Below are positions 1 to 6,998 of a DNA stretch of 8,326 bases, piece by piece. A model generated the notes under the pieces. The model had not been told where the DNA came from, ran no database searches, and saw only the letters and a list, made by a program, of their open reading frames with translations. The stretch is from Oscillospiraceae bacterium (GTDB taxonomy: Bacteria > Bacillota > Clostridia > Oscillospirales > Ruminococcaceae), in the NCBI GenBank assembly GCA_014796735.1, contig JAAVIG010000139.1, forward strand, positions 1 through 8,326, written 5' to 3'. The position numbers were made by a program, and so were the translations under genes. The stretch's first letter is position 1; each line of letters opens with the position of its first letter.

Positions 1-1869
1 ACCACCAACGCCGAGGTCAACGGAGAGACCTCCGTCATAACACAGGTAAAGGAAATCGTAACGGGACCGACCGAATACTTTACAAGGTTTCTTACCAGTA
101 CGGGCAACTATCCCGAAGACGTTAATATTACGGCAAACAAGATCGTCAGCAGTGCTTATTTTGAAAACGACTTTACCCGTCTTTCAAACGCGGATGTAAA
201 CGAATCTATTTATTCAAGCGGTACATTTTGTAATGGCGGCATAAAATTAAACGAACCCACAAAAGAAATAGTGGTTGCCGAAAACTTTTATAACCAAGGT
301 TGGGGCAACCCGATCGTCTGCGACAAAATTTATGTCGGCGGGAATCTTGAAACCAGCGGTATGTTAACTGTAAATCAAGTGTATGTTTTAGGTGATGTTA
401 TTATCACTCAAAATCAATCCGGTGCAACATTCTATATAGACGGTGACTGTACCATAAATGCCGGTACTACCGGTGCAACCTTCTTTATCAACGGAAACGT
501 GACTTTAAAGGGAAACATAGGGCAAGGTACGATAAAGGTAAAGGGAGATGTTATAATTGACGGTTTTACCAATGCTGTTGCGAGCTGCGAGTATGGCGGA
601 AATATCATTGAAAAAACACCGTCGAGCCGTGATTGGGAAGCGGAATTTACAAAGAATACTTCAATAGGAACACCTTTTGGTGACGCAGATGTAGTATCGG
701 CGTATATATCCAATTCTACCGGAAAACAAAAATACGGCGAGTGGGCGGCAGAGAAATATTTTGTTAAAACCTTTACCGACTATGTAGAAAACGTTAGTGC
801 TGATTATTCGACCTATAATATAAAAAATGCTATTGTACCGGGTAAGGCATCCGACACTTGGACCCCCGATGACGATCCCGATGATGAACCGGATTGGATA
901 AACGGTTCGGCTTGGAACGCTGACGGTACGTCCGCGGTGCTAAATCAAAAGCATACCTATTTATCCGGTAAGTACGGTTCGGGCACGGCGATTTGCTATA
1001 TAAACGAAAGCTGTGCTTTACAAGGCTGGTCCAGTGCCAATATAGGAACATATTCGGATTATTGGACCAATGGCGGTGGTTTAGGTTATATTGTAATCGA
1101 TACGGGACCAAAGCGCGATAATGGAAAAGAACTCTACATTTTGCTTGACAAGGGCTCGAAGAGTTATTTTTCATTTGGTGCGGAAGGCGGGACAGACGGA
1201 TTCTCCGGAACGCAGCATGTAAATGTTCTTATTAAAGGTGATTATCCGGTTATCTTTATTCTTCCGGAGGGAACAAAATATATGGCAAGTCCGTTCCTTT
1301 TTGTCGGTCATGCAAATTTGGCTGTTGAAATGTGCGGCTGTGTCGATTATAATGATTTGGTTTCGACAAAAAGAATGGTATTTAATTCATTTGGTACATC
1401 AGTACTACCGCTGATAGAAAGTTATATCGATACCACTGCTCCGGCTCAGCCGTCCGGTCAGCCTACAGCAATTATAAAATCCGGCGCCGGAATACCGGAT
1501 TTTCATAACAACATTTACTTTGTTTCAAACAGCAGTACGGATATAATTGATATGTATACACAAATTTTTCATGGGTATATATATGCTCCCAACACCAAAT
1601 TCAACGTTAATTTGGAAGGCGGAGGAAACAGTGTAGTCCAGTTCCTCGGAGGAATGATCGTAGGAAGCTATAATTATTCGAATTTCGGCGGAGTGCTGGC
1701 ATATTTAACGCCCTATGACTATAAGGATTTATACGGTTTAACAAAGAAAACCGATATTGTAAAAAAACTCATGAGCATCGCAAGCGGCGGCACGCCGAGC
1801 GGTGACGATTTAGACTCGGTAATTATTAAACCGTCTACCGGAGCATCACCAACGATCGGCTATAAATAA
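1..1869 (+). CDS. Large PilX-like exported protein of the type IV pilus minor-pilin operon (5'-truncated by the window)
   Basis: The frame is open from base 1 with no stop, so the gene starts upstream of the window. The GTG at 271 has no ribosome binding site and is not the start. The 622 visible residues carry no transmembrane segment; any prepilin leader would lie in the missing N-terminus. Residues about 103-190 form short alternating hydrophobic strands with turns such as VGG, LGD, IDGD and INGN, resembling a beta-solenoid or bactofilin-like fold. An acidic DDDPDDEPD linker follows at residues 290-298. Near the C-terminus, residues about 524-575 (HGYIYAPN, then FLGGMIVGSYNYSNFGG, then PYDY) recall the 'G-x-YAPN ... 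G-A-IVG' end of PilX-type proteins in Gram-positive and delta-proteobacterial T4P clusters. Eight cysteines are visible. The stop lies 17 bp before a prepilin gene, so it is probably co-transcribed with it. Role in a pilus tip or minor-pilin complex is inferred from context; family membership is moderately sure. Confidence 0.75.
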   Translation, partial: TTNAEVNGETSVITQVKEIVTGPTEYFTRFLTSTGNYPEDVNITANKIVSSAYFENDFTRLSNADVNESIYSSGTFCNGGIKLNEPTKEIVVAENFYNQGWGNPIVCDKIYVGGNLETSGMLTVNQVYVLGDVIITQNQSGATFYIDGDCTINAGTTGATFFINGNVTLKGNIGQGTIKVKGDVIIDGFTNAVASCEYGGNIIEKTPSSRDWEAEFTKNTSIGTPFGDADVVSAYISNSTGKQKYGEWAAEKYFVKTFTDYVENVSADYSTYNIKNAIVPGKASDTWTPDDDPDDEPDWINGSAWNADGTSAVLNQKHTYLSGKYGSGTAICYINESCALQGWSSANIGTYSDYWTNGGGLGYIVIDTGPKRDNGKELYILLDKGSKSYFSFGAEGGTDGFSGTQHVNVLIKGDYPVIFILPEGTKYMASPFLFVGHANLAVEMCGCVDYNDLVSTKRMVFNSFGTSVLPLIESYIDTTAPAQPSGQPTAIIKSGAGIPDFHNNIYFVSNSSTDIIDMYTQIFHGYIYAPNTKFNVNLEGGGNSVVQFLGGMIVGSYNYSNFGGVLAYLTPYDYKDLYGLTKKTDIVKKLMSIASGGTPSGDDLDSVIIKPSTGASPTIGYK

Positions 1870-1886
1870 GAAAAGGAGCGGCACAA

Positions 1887-2750
1887 ATGAAAAAATTTAA
1901 AAGCAAAAAAGGCTTTACGCTTGTAGAGTGTGTAGTGGCTATGGCCGTGCTTGCCATAATGTCGCTTCTGCTTATGATGATCTTAAACGTTACAATCAAG
2001 ACGCGAAATAACAATATGTATATGGAAAGAGAGCTTGATCAGCAGGTCGATCAGCTTGTGAAGGCTCCTGCTACAGCCGAAGCGCAAACTCAGAAAATAG
2101 AATTCGTACAGGATTTGGGCGGCGTTACCACTGTTATTGATGCGATACCGGGAGACGGCAGCGACGGCATGAAAGCAAAAAAGATATATAACGACGGTTA
2201 CGACGCCGAGCTTGACGCTTTGGATTACGATTATGACAATTATCAGAAATTTAAGGATATTGCCAAAGGCGTGGTTGTTGGAAGTCCTGCTCCGGCCGGA
2301 TCAGACTTGGTTTACGGTGCCGCAGACGTTGAGTCCGGCACGTCCGGGTATATAACTATTACCGAAATAACGCCGTGTGCGGACAATGGAAACGGAACCA
2401 AAACGGTGACCATGAAGGTATCTACCAATGTGTTATCCGCTTCAAAGCTGTTGGCCATAAAGGTAACATTGCCGTCAACCGCAAGCAAGATAACGCTTGT
2501 TTCCGAGACTAATGCAGGAAATAACGACAGTGGCATTTATTCACCGGGTACTATGGCCGTATCCGATAATGTTGTCAGAATTGAACCTAACGGAGCGGGA
2601 TATGTTGAATCCACGTTTACATTTGTAGTTGAAAGCGACGATTACGACAATAATTATGTATGTGCGAAGAACTTCTATACAGGTTCGGGTTCCGGAAATT
2701 CGGCTCAATTTCAAAAAGACGGAGCAGGAAAATTTACGCCTGTTCCTTAA
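1887..2750 (+). CDS. Minor pilin / pseudopilin-like prepilin (PilV/PulG-type leader)
   Basis: A protein of 287 residues with a textbook class III signal peptide. The leader MKKFKSKKG is cut before F10, giving FTLVE with the conserved glutamate at +5 (E14). A hydrophobic helix follows at about residues 10-33. The rest is a soluble domain with acidic, Tyr/Asp-rich stretches (around residues 93-123) and no family I can name. At 287 residues it is longer than a typical major pilin (about 150-180), which fits a minor pilin. The start is set by an AAAAGGAG ribosome binding site at 1871-1878, 8 bp before the ATG. It lies 17 bp after the PilX-like gene and 18 bp before a second prepilin gene, so the three form one operon. 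PilD, encoded nearby, is the expected processing enzyme. Prepilin identity is nearly certain; its exact place in the pilus is inferred. Confidence 0.9.
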   Translation: MKKFKSKKGFTLVECVVAMAVLAIMSLLLMMILNVTIKTRNNNMYMERELDQQVDQLVKAPATAEAQTQKIEFVQDLGGVTTVIDAIPGDGSDGMKAKKIYNDGYDAELDALDYDYDNYQKFKDIAKGVVVGSPAPAGSDLVYGAADVESGTSGYITITEITPCADNGNGTKTVTMKVSTNVLSASKLLAIKVTLPSTASKITLVSETNAGNNDSGIYSPGTMAVSDNVVRIEPNGAGYVESTFTFVVESDDYDNNYVCAKNFYTGSGSGNSAQFQKDGAGKFTPVP

Positions 2751-2768
2751 CGTACGAGGTATCATATT

Positions 2769-3812
2769 ATGAAAAAAAGACTGAAACGGCTGCTTAACAA
2801 AAAAGGTCTTACCCTGGTCGAAATATTGGTCGTTCTTATTATAACGTCCATTTTGCTTGCTTGCGCTATGGGAATGCTTACGCCCGTAAATAATTTGATG
2901 AATTCTATTAAAGGCAACGCGCATATGGATACCATGTGTGATACCGTCAATGAGTATATAAGAGGGTCTATGGAAAAAGCTGAGGCTGTCAGCATTATCA
3001 TATTTCCCGATACCAACGCCGATTGGAGTGATTCTGACGATACCGCATATATGCTTGATGCTCAAAATAAGATCATGAATGCATGGGTAGATCTTTCAGA
3101 TAAATATAAGGCAAGCGAAGGTTATCAGCTCAGAGCCTTAGGTGTTATGCAAAATTACAACAAAGATTTCAGACTGTTTGATTTCGGTGATGTGACCGAC
3201 ATAGACTACACATGGTGGGGCGGTGAAACGGGTACGGTTCCGATTATATTAAAATCCGACGGTGAAGCCACTCCCGGAAGAACCTTTTTAAATTTGTTGG
3301 AGTTTCGTGACGGCGGCGGCCGTAATCGTACATGGGAATCCCCGGTAAGAAGCGGTCTTAACGGAGACGAATTCGGCTGGTTCAGCGCTTTCAACGACGA
3401 ATTTTACAGCAACGGCATTGCAGGCAATAACAATTACAGTATACAGGTGGCGTTTGAAGCGGTTTCCGGCACTTTGCCGGACGGCAGCGCAGACGGCGTA
3501 AATTATCTGACAGTAAGCACTCAGATGTTTAGAAGAAAGGGAAACACATTCAGCAGTGACCCCAACGAAAAAATTCTGACTTTTGAGCCAACAAATCAGG
3601 TGAAATCACTGTCATTTAAAATGCTGAATGGGGCTGCGACTATGTCATCGGTGTCGGGAACAATCAACAAGGTTGACACCGTTAATGGTGTGAAGCAAAT
3701 AGTATCAGCACAAAACGATAACGGTAAATATTACAATGACAATGTGGTTATACTCTATGTCGTAAGAGATATTGACGCGTATTACACCATGACAACTGCC
3801 GCTGCGCCTTAA
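2769..3812 (+). CDS. Minor pilin / pseudopilin-like prepilin (PilW/PulJ-like by size and order)
   Basis: A protein of 347 residues that begins with a basic leader ending KKG (G13). LTLVE follows, with glutamate at +5 (E18), and then a hydrophobic helix at about residues 14-37 (EILVVLIITSILLACAMGML). This is a class III prepilin signal for PilD processing, insertion in the membrane and assembly into a pilus. The long C-terminal domain has a Gly/Trp-rich middle (YTWWGGETG near residues 147-155) and no catalytic motif that I recognise. Large pseudopilins with N-terminal LTLVE and several hundred residues usually act as minor pilins of the PilW/PulJ kind, but that label rests on size and position, not on alignment. 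The start has a GAGGT ribosome binding site at 2756-2760, 8 bp ahead. It is the last gene of the + strand operon, with a strong terminator 11 bp after its stop. Confidence 0.88.
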   Translation: MKKRLKRLLNKKGLTLVEILVVLIITSILLACAMGMLTPVNNLMNSIKGNAHMDTMCDTVNEYIRGSMEKAEAVSIIIFPDTNADWSDSDDTAYMLDAQNKIMNAWVDLSDKYKASEGYQLRALGVMQNYNKDFRLFDFGDVTDIDYTWWGGETGTVPIILKSDGEATPGRTFLNLLEFRDGGGRNRTWESPVRSGLNGDEFGWFSAFNDEFYSNGIAGNNNYSIQVAFEAVSGTLPDGSADGVNYLTVSTQMFRRKGNTFSSDPNEKILTFEPTNQVKSLSFKMLNGAATMSSVSGTINKVDTVNGVKQIVSAQNDNGKYYNDNVVILYVVRDIDAYYTMTTAAAP

Positions 3813-3822
3813 TACGAAAAAA

Positions 3823-3863
3823 ATAAACGGGGGTTAAAATCCCCCGTTTATAAATATTTTTTT
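3823..3863. terminator. Bidirectional intrinsic terminator between convergent operons
   Basis: A perfect 11-bp stem (3823-3833 with 3841-3851) contains five G:C pairs at the loop-closing end plus one more, and has a 7-base loop (TTAAAAT). On the + strand it is followed by AAATA and then seven T (3857-3863). On the - strand the A run at 3817-3823 gives six to seven T directly after the stem. It therefore serves both the minor-pilin operon (stop at 3812) and pilD, whose stop codon lies only 15 bp away on the other strand. Confidence 0.93.
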
Positions 3864-3866
3864 CTC

Positions 3867-4613
3867 TTATCTAATAAGCCCCAGATAAGCGTTTATGATC
3901 GCCTCTCCCCAAAGATACCCCGCAAAAATCCCCATTGACAGGAACGGACCGAACACGATCAGATTGCTTTTTGTTACGATTTTAACAAATACGCCAAATG
4001 CTGCACCTATAACGATACCTATCAACGCCGACGGCACAATGCTCCAACCCAGCAGCAGGCCTGCCGCCGCCATTAACTGAACGTCGCCGCCGCCCATCGC
4101 TCCTAAAAAGCAAAGGATACCGAAGGGCACGGCAATGATCACCGCGCCGATAAGATGCTCGTACCACGGGATCTGTGAGGTGAAGATCGAAACAACGCCC
4201 ATTAGTGCGATAAGAATGCTGCAGGTGTAGGGAATCTCCTTTCGGTCAATATCCCAGAGGCTCAAGGTGATAAGCACGGGGAACAGCAAAAGGGCATAGA
4301 TCAGATCAACGGTAGGGCCAAGCACAAGGTAAGCCGTCAGGTAAGAAAGAGCAGTCAGAAGCTCAACTATCATATACCTTGACGAAATGCGCTTTTTGCA
4401 GTAACGGCAGCGTCCGCCCAGCAAAAACCAGCTTACTATCGGGATAAGATCGTAATTTCTGATCTGCTTTCCGCACTGTGTGCAGTGTGAGCGCCCTTTT
4501 ACTATTGATTCCTTTTTGGGTATACGGTAGGCGAGAACGTTTAAAAAACTGCCTATAACGCTTCCCAGAATAAAAATCAAAACCGCAGACATTGCATTAA
4601 GAAATATATCCAT
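3867..4613 (-). CDS. pilD: Prepilin peptidase / N-methyltransferase (type IV leader peptidase, peptidase family A24)
   Basis: This polytopic membrane aspartic protease of 248 residues cuts prepilin leaders after the KKG glycine and usually methylates the new N-terminus. The N-terminal DiS_P_DiS-type domain shows GSFLNVLAYRIP (residues 21-32) and a zinc-binding cysteine pair set, C44-x2-C47 and C69-x2-C72. The catalytic aspartates are D121, in DIDRKEIP, and D177, in GGGDVQL. About seven to eight hydrophobic segments span the rest. The length matches the family (about 250). Small departures are Q179 where K is common in GGGDxKL, and Y129 where D or N usually follows IP. It is convergent with the minor-pilin operon and divergent from the pseudogene-pilB side, so it is expressed independently. 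The ATG is preceded on its own strand by a modest AAGGCGG site (about 4621-4628). Its substrates would include the three prepilins seen here. Confidence 0.96.
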   Translation of the reverse strand: MDIFLNAMSAVLIFILGSVIGSFLNVLAYRIPKKESIVKGRSHCTQCGKQIRNYDLIPIVSWFLLGGRCRYCKKRISSRYMIVELLTALSYLTAYLVLGPTVDLIYALLLFPVLITLSLWDIDRKEIPYTCSILIALMGVVSIFTSQIPWYEHLIGAVIIAVPFGILCFLGAMGGGDVQLMAAAGLLLGWSIVPSALIGIVIGAAFGVFVKIVTKSNLIVFGPFLSMGIFAGYLWGEAIINAYLGLIR

Positions 4614-4648
4614 TGTAAAATCCGCCTTTGTATGTATTTTATATGTTT

Positions 4649-4677
4649 ATTTTAACATTTTTGCGGCAAAAAGGCAA
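4649..4677 (-). promoter_or_regulatory. Candidate sigma-A-type promoter of pilD
   Basis: Read on the - strand, TTGCCT (4672-4677) as -35 and TAAAAT (4649-4654) as -10 are separated by exactly 17 bp. They match the consensus at 4/6 and 5/6 positions. The predicted start falls near 4642, about 30 bp before the pilD ATG. The region is AT-rich, so chance matches are possible. A 15-bp palindrome fills most of the spacer. Confidence 0.45.
4658..4672. repeat. 15-bp perfect palindrome within the predicted pilD promoter
   Basis: TTTTTGC and GCAAAAA flank a single central base (4665), forming a perfect dyad. It sits between the -10 and -35 of the predicted pilD promoter, touching the -35, which is where a repressor would block polymerase. 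No known regulator is recognised from it, so an operator role is inference from position only. Confidence 0.5.
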
Positions 4678-4704
4678 GAGGATTTTTTTAAAAGGAGAAA
4701 TAAT

Positions 4705-5240
4705 ATGCAAGAAGTTCTTTCCGTAAAATTGGATATAGAACCAATATTAACGACAAAATAGCCAATATTGAGCTTCAGCTTCACAATGAGGGGAATTTTA
4801 AGGACAGATCGCTGTTTTATTGGACAAAAAACTTTGCCGATGAATTGAAATCGGGTGAAGATTATATAGAATTAAAGCAAACCATATCGATAAATATTTT
4901 GAATTTCAATTTATTCAAGTGCAGTGAGCCTTACTCAAAATTCGCTCTGCTTGAAAAGACACAGAAACCCGCGATCAGAAAAGCGGTTATAAAGCTTCAT
5001 GAAATGAGCGAGGACGAAAAAACCAAGGAAATCGCAAGATCAAGAGAAAAATGGCTTCACGACCGAGTTTCGGCGTTAGGTTACGCCAAAAGAACAGGCA
5101 TGGCGGAGGGAATGGAAAAAGGTCATGCAAAAGGTCTCGCGGAGGGTGAAGAAAAGGCAAAAAAAGAAATGATAGATAAAATGCGGCTTAGCGGAATGAC
5201 CGAGGAACAGATCCGATACGTTATAAATATTGACATATAA
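4705..5240 (+). pseudogene. Decayed Rpn-family (PD-(D/E)XK nuclease / 'transposase'-like) gene, N-terminally deleted and frameshifted
   Basis: A good ribosome binding site (AAAGGAG, 4691-4697) precedes an ATG at 4705, but that frame stops at 4759 after 18 codons. Its last useful residues, VKLDI, continue in the next frame as RTNINDKIANIELQL. One base inserted near 4737 would rejoin them into the family's nuclease core, LDI ... IExQ, the PD-(D/E)XK acidic residues. Downstream the frame matches the family throughout: RSLFYWTKNFADELKSGEDY, LKQTISINILNFNLF, and a charged C-terminal coiled region GMAEGMEKGHAKGLAEGEEKAKKE ending in a small LSGMTEEQIRYVINI tail. The usual first 40-60 residues (the NDxxFKxxF region) are missing, so an internal deletion has joined the start to the core. 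The only large remaining frame opens at a TTG (4845) without the catalytic residues. It ends 43 bp before pilB. Intact relatives are linked to recombination-promoting nucleases; this copy is probably inactive. Confidence 0.85.
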
Positions 5241-5255
5241 TTTTTCGCGGATAAT
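5230..5255 (+). promoter_or_regulatory. Possible pilB-pilT promoter inside the pseudogene tail (weak)
   Basis: A perfect TTGACA at 5230-5235 is followed after 14 bp by GATAAT (5250-5255, 5/6 match). The spacer is 3 bp shorter than ideal, which weakens the call. A TATAAT at 5236-5241 also occurs but lacks a -35 at proper distance. No other candidate is seen in the 43-bp gap before pilB, so transcription could also come from further upstream through the pseudogene. Confidence 0.25.
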
Positions 5256-5283
5256 TTCACATTTTGAAAGGAATTAAACCAAT

Positions 5284-6978
5284 ATGAAAAGTGTACCCAT
5301 AGGACAATTGCTAGTTGAATCGGGCTATATTACCGATGTACAGCTTAACGACGCCTTAGTTAAGCAAAAAACCGATTTTGTCGGAGAAAAGATCGGCGAG
5401 ATCCTGCTGAAATTGGGCTACGTCAGCGAAACGCAGGTGGTTCACGCTCTTTCGGCAAGACTTAAGGTGCCTTATATCGATCTTGTTACCTCAAAAATCG
5501 ATATTGACGCGGTAAAGAAGATACCCGAGGACATTGCCAGAAAAAATACGGTAATAGGCTATAAAACTCAGGGCGGACGACTGTATGTGGCAACCAATGA
5601 CCCCGTTAACTTCTACATCTTTGAGGAATTGAAGATAACCTCGGGCATGGAAATTTACCCGATGCTTGCCACCAAATCCGCTATCGTTGACGCTATCGAC
5701 CGCGCTTACTCTCAGAACACCGTAAGCGACATGATGAACGACATCAACAAGGAGTACGACGCTAACGAGGCGTTGATGCAGGCGGAGCTGGAAAACGCGG
5801 ACGAGCGTATAGACAACGCCCCTGTTGTAAAGTTAGTAAATACCCTTGTGGAAAATGCTTTCCGCAAAAACGCTTCGGATATTCATATCGAGCCCTTTAA
5901 GACCAAAACAAGAATACGCTTCCGTCAGGACGGCGACCTTGTTGAGCAGATGTCGGTCAAGCCAAATGTACATAACGCGCTTGTGACCCGTATCAAGATA
6001 CTTGCCGGAATGAATATCGCCGAAAAGAGAATACCTCTTGACGGACGTTACGGAGTAAATATCGACGGAGTAAATCTTGACCTTCGTGTCAGCTCCATTC
6101 CCACCGTTTACGGTGAAAAGGTGGTTATCCGTCTGCTTTCCACCGCCGACGAAAAGGCAAGAAAGATCACCGACCTTGGTATGACGGACTACAACTACGA
6201 AATGTTCAAGAGTATTATACGCTGTCCTCATGGAGTTATGCTGGTTACGGGGCCTACCGGTTCGGGTAAATCCACCACGCTGTACGCCGCACTGGGCGAG
6301 CTGTCAAAGCCGACGGTAAATATAGTAACCGTTGAAGACCCTGTAGAAAAGAAAATGGACGGCATAAATCAGGTGCAGATAAACGACAAGGCGGGTATGA
6401 CCTTTGCGGCCGCCCTTCGTTCAATATTGCGTCAGGACCCCGACGTTATAATGCTCGGTGAGATACGTGACGGTGAAACGGCGGATATTGCGATAAGAGC
6501 CGCCATTACGGGACACCTTGTACTTTCTACCCTCCATACCAACGACGCAGCGGGTACTATCATGCGTCTGGTAGATATGGGCGTTGCGCCTTACATGGTC
6601 GCTTCCTCGCTTATCGGAGTTATAGCGCAGAGACTTGTAAAGCTGCTGTGTCCTCACTGTAAAGAAAAGCTTATCCTGAACGATCCCGCCGATCTGAGAC
6701 TGGTGGGCAAGACCGAAAGAACCGTTATATACACGCCCAGACTGGGCGGCTGCCGCGAGTGCGGAGGAACGGGCTATCACGGACGTACCGCTATACATGA
6801 AATAATCGTTACGGGCAATGATATTAAGGAGCTTATTTCCAAAAACGCAAGTCAGGAGGAAATAGCCAACCTTGCCAGAACGCACGGCACAAAGCTGCTG
6901 CGTGAAAACGTTACGGATATGGTATTGGCGGGCGAGACCTCGCTGGACGAACTTGTTAAGGCAACATACTCGGTATAA
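5284..6978 (+). CDS. pilB: Type IV pilus extension ATPase (GspE/PilB family)
   Basis: A cytoplasmic hexameric ATPase of 564 residues that powers pilus assembly. An MshEN-type N-terminal domain spans about residues 1-145: PIGQLLVESGYIT, then IGEILLKLGYVSETQVVHALSARLKVPYIDL. The N2 domain follows with ASDIHIEP (197-204) and RIRFRQDGDL. The C-terminal ATPase domain has Walker A GPTGSGKST (323-331), an Asp box TVEDPVE (349-355), Walker B DVIMLGEIRD (387-396) with E393, and a His box TGHLVLSTLHTND (409-421). A tetracysteine zinc motif, C456-x2-C459 and C490-x2-C493, is present, which is typical of PilB/GspE and absent from PilT. All key residues are intact and the length is normal. The ATG has GAAAGGA at 5266-5272, a somewhat long 11 bp away. 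pilT follows 20 bp downstream, so the two are likely one operon. Confidence 0.97.
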   Translation: MKSVPIGQLLVESGYITDVQLNDALVKQKTDFVGEKIGEILLKLGYVSETQVVHALSARLKVPYIDLVTSKIDIDAVKKIPEDIARKNTVIGYKTQGGRLYVATNDPVNFYIFEELKITSGMEIYPMLATKSAIVDAIDRAYSQNTVSDMMNDINKEYDANEALMQAELENADERIDNAPVVKLVNTLVENAFRKNASDIHIEPFKTKTRIRFRQDGDLVEQMSVKPNVHNALVTRIKILAGMNIAEKRIPLDGRYGVNIDGVNLDLRVSSIPTVYGEKVVIRLLSTADEKARKITDLGMTDYNYEMFKSIIRCPHGVMLVTGPTGSGKSTTLYAALGELSKPTVNIVTVEDPVEKKMDGINQVQINDKAGMTFAAALRSILRQDPDVIMLGEIRDGETADIAIRAAITGHLVLSTLHTNDAAGTIMRLVDMGVAPYMVASSLIGVIAQRLVKLLCPHCKEKLILNDPADLRLVGKTERTVIYTPRLGGCRECGGTGYHGRTAIHEIIVTGNDIKELISKNASQEEIANLARTHGTKLLRENVTDMVLAGETSLDELVKATYSV

Positions 6979-6998
6979 TAATTGAAAGGAAAAAAATT

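Noticed and set aside
271..273. GTG as the start codon of the first gene
   Set aside because: The same frame is open back to base 1 with normal codon use, and no ribosome binding site precedes the GTG. The gene enters from outside the window.
421..519. 51-bp repeat as a mobile or CRISPR-like DNA repeat
   Set aside because: There are only two diverged copies, in frame and inside a coding region, so it reflects protein repeat structure.
2541..3065. 174-codon open frame on the - strand across the junction of the two prepilin genes
   Set aside because: It runs antisense to both prepilin genes, including the conserved leader and helix of the second one, and has no family motifs.
5833..6885. Long antisense open frames inside pilB (and similar ones in pilT and the PilX-like gene)
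   Set aside because: They lie opposite well-conserved ATPase coding sequence, lack ribosome binding sites and encode no recognisable protein.
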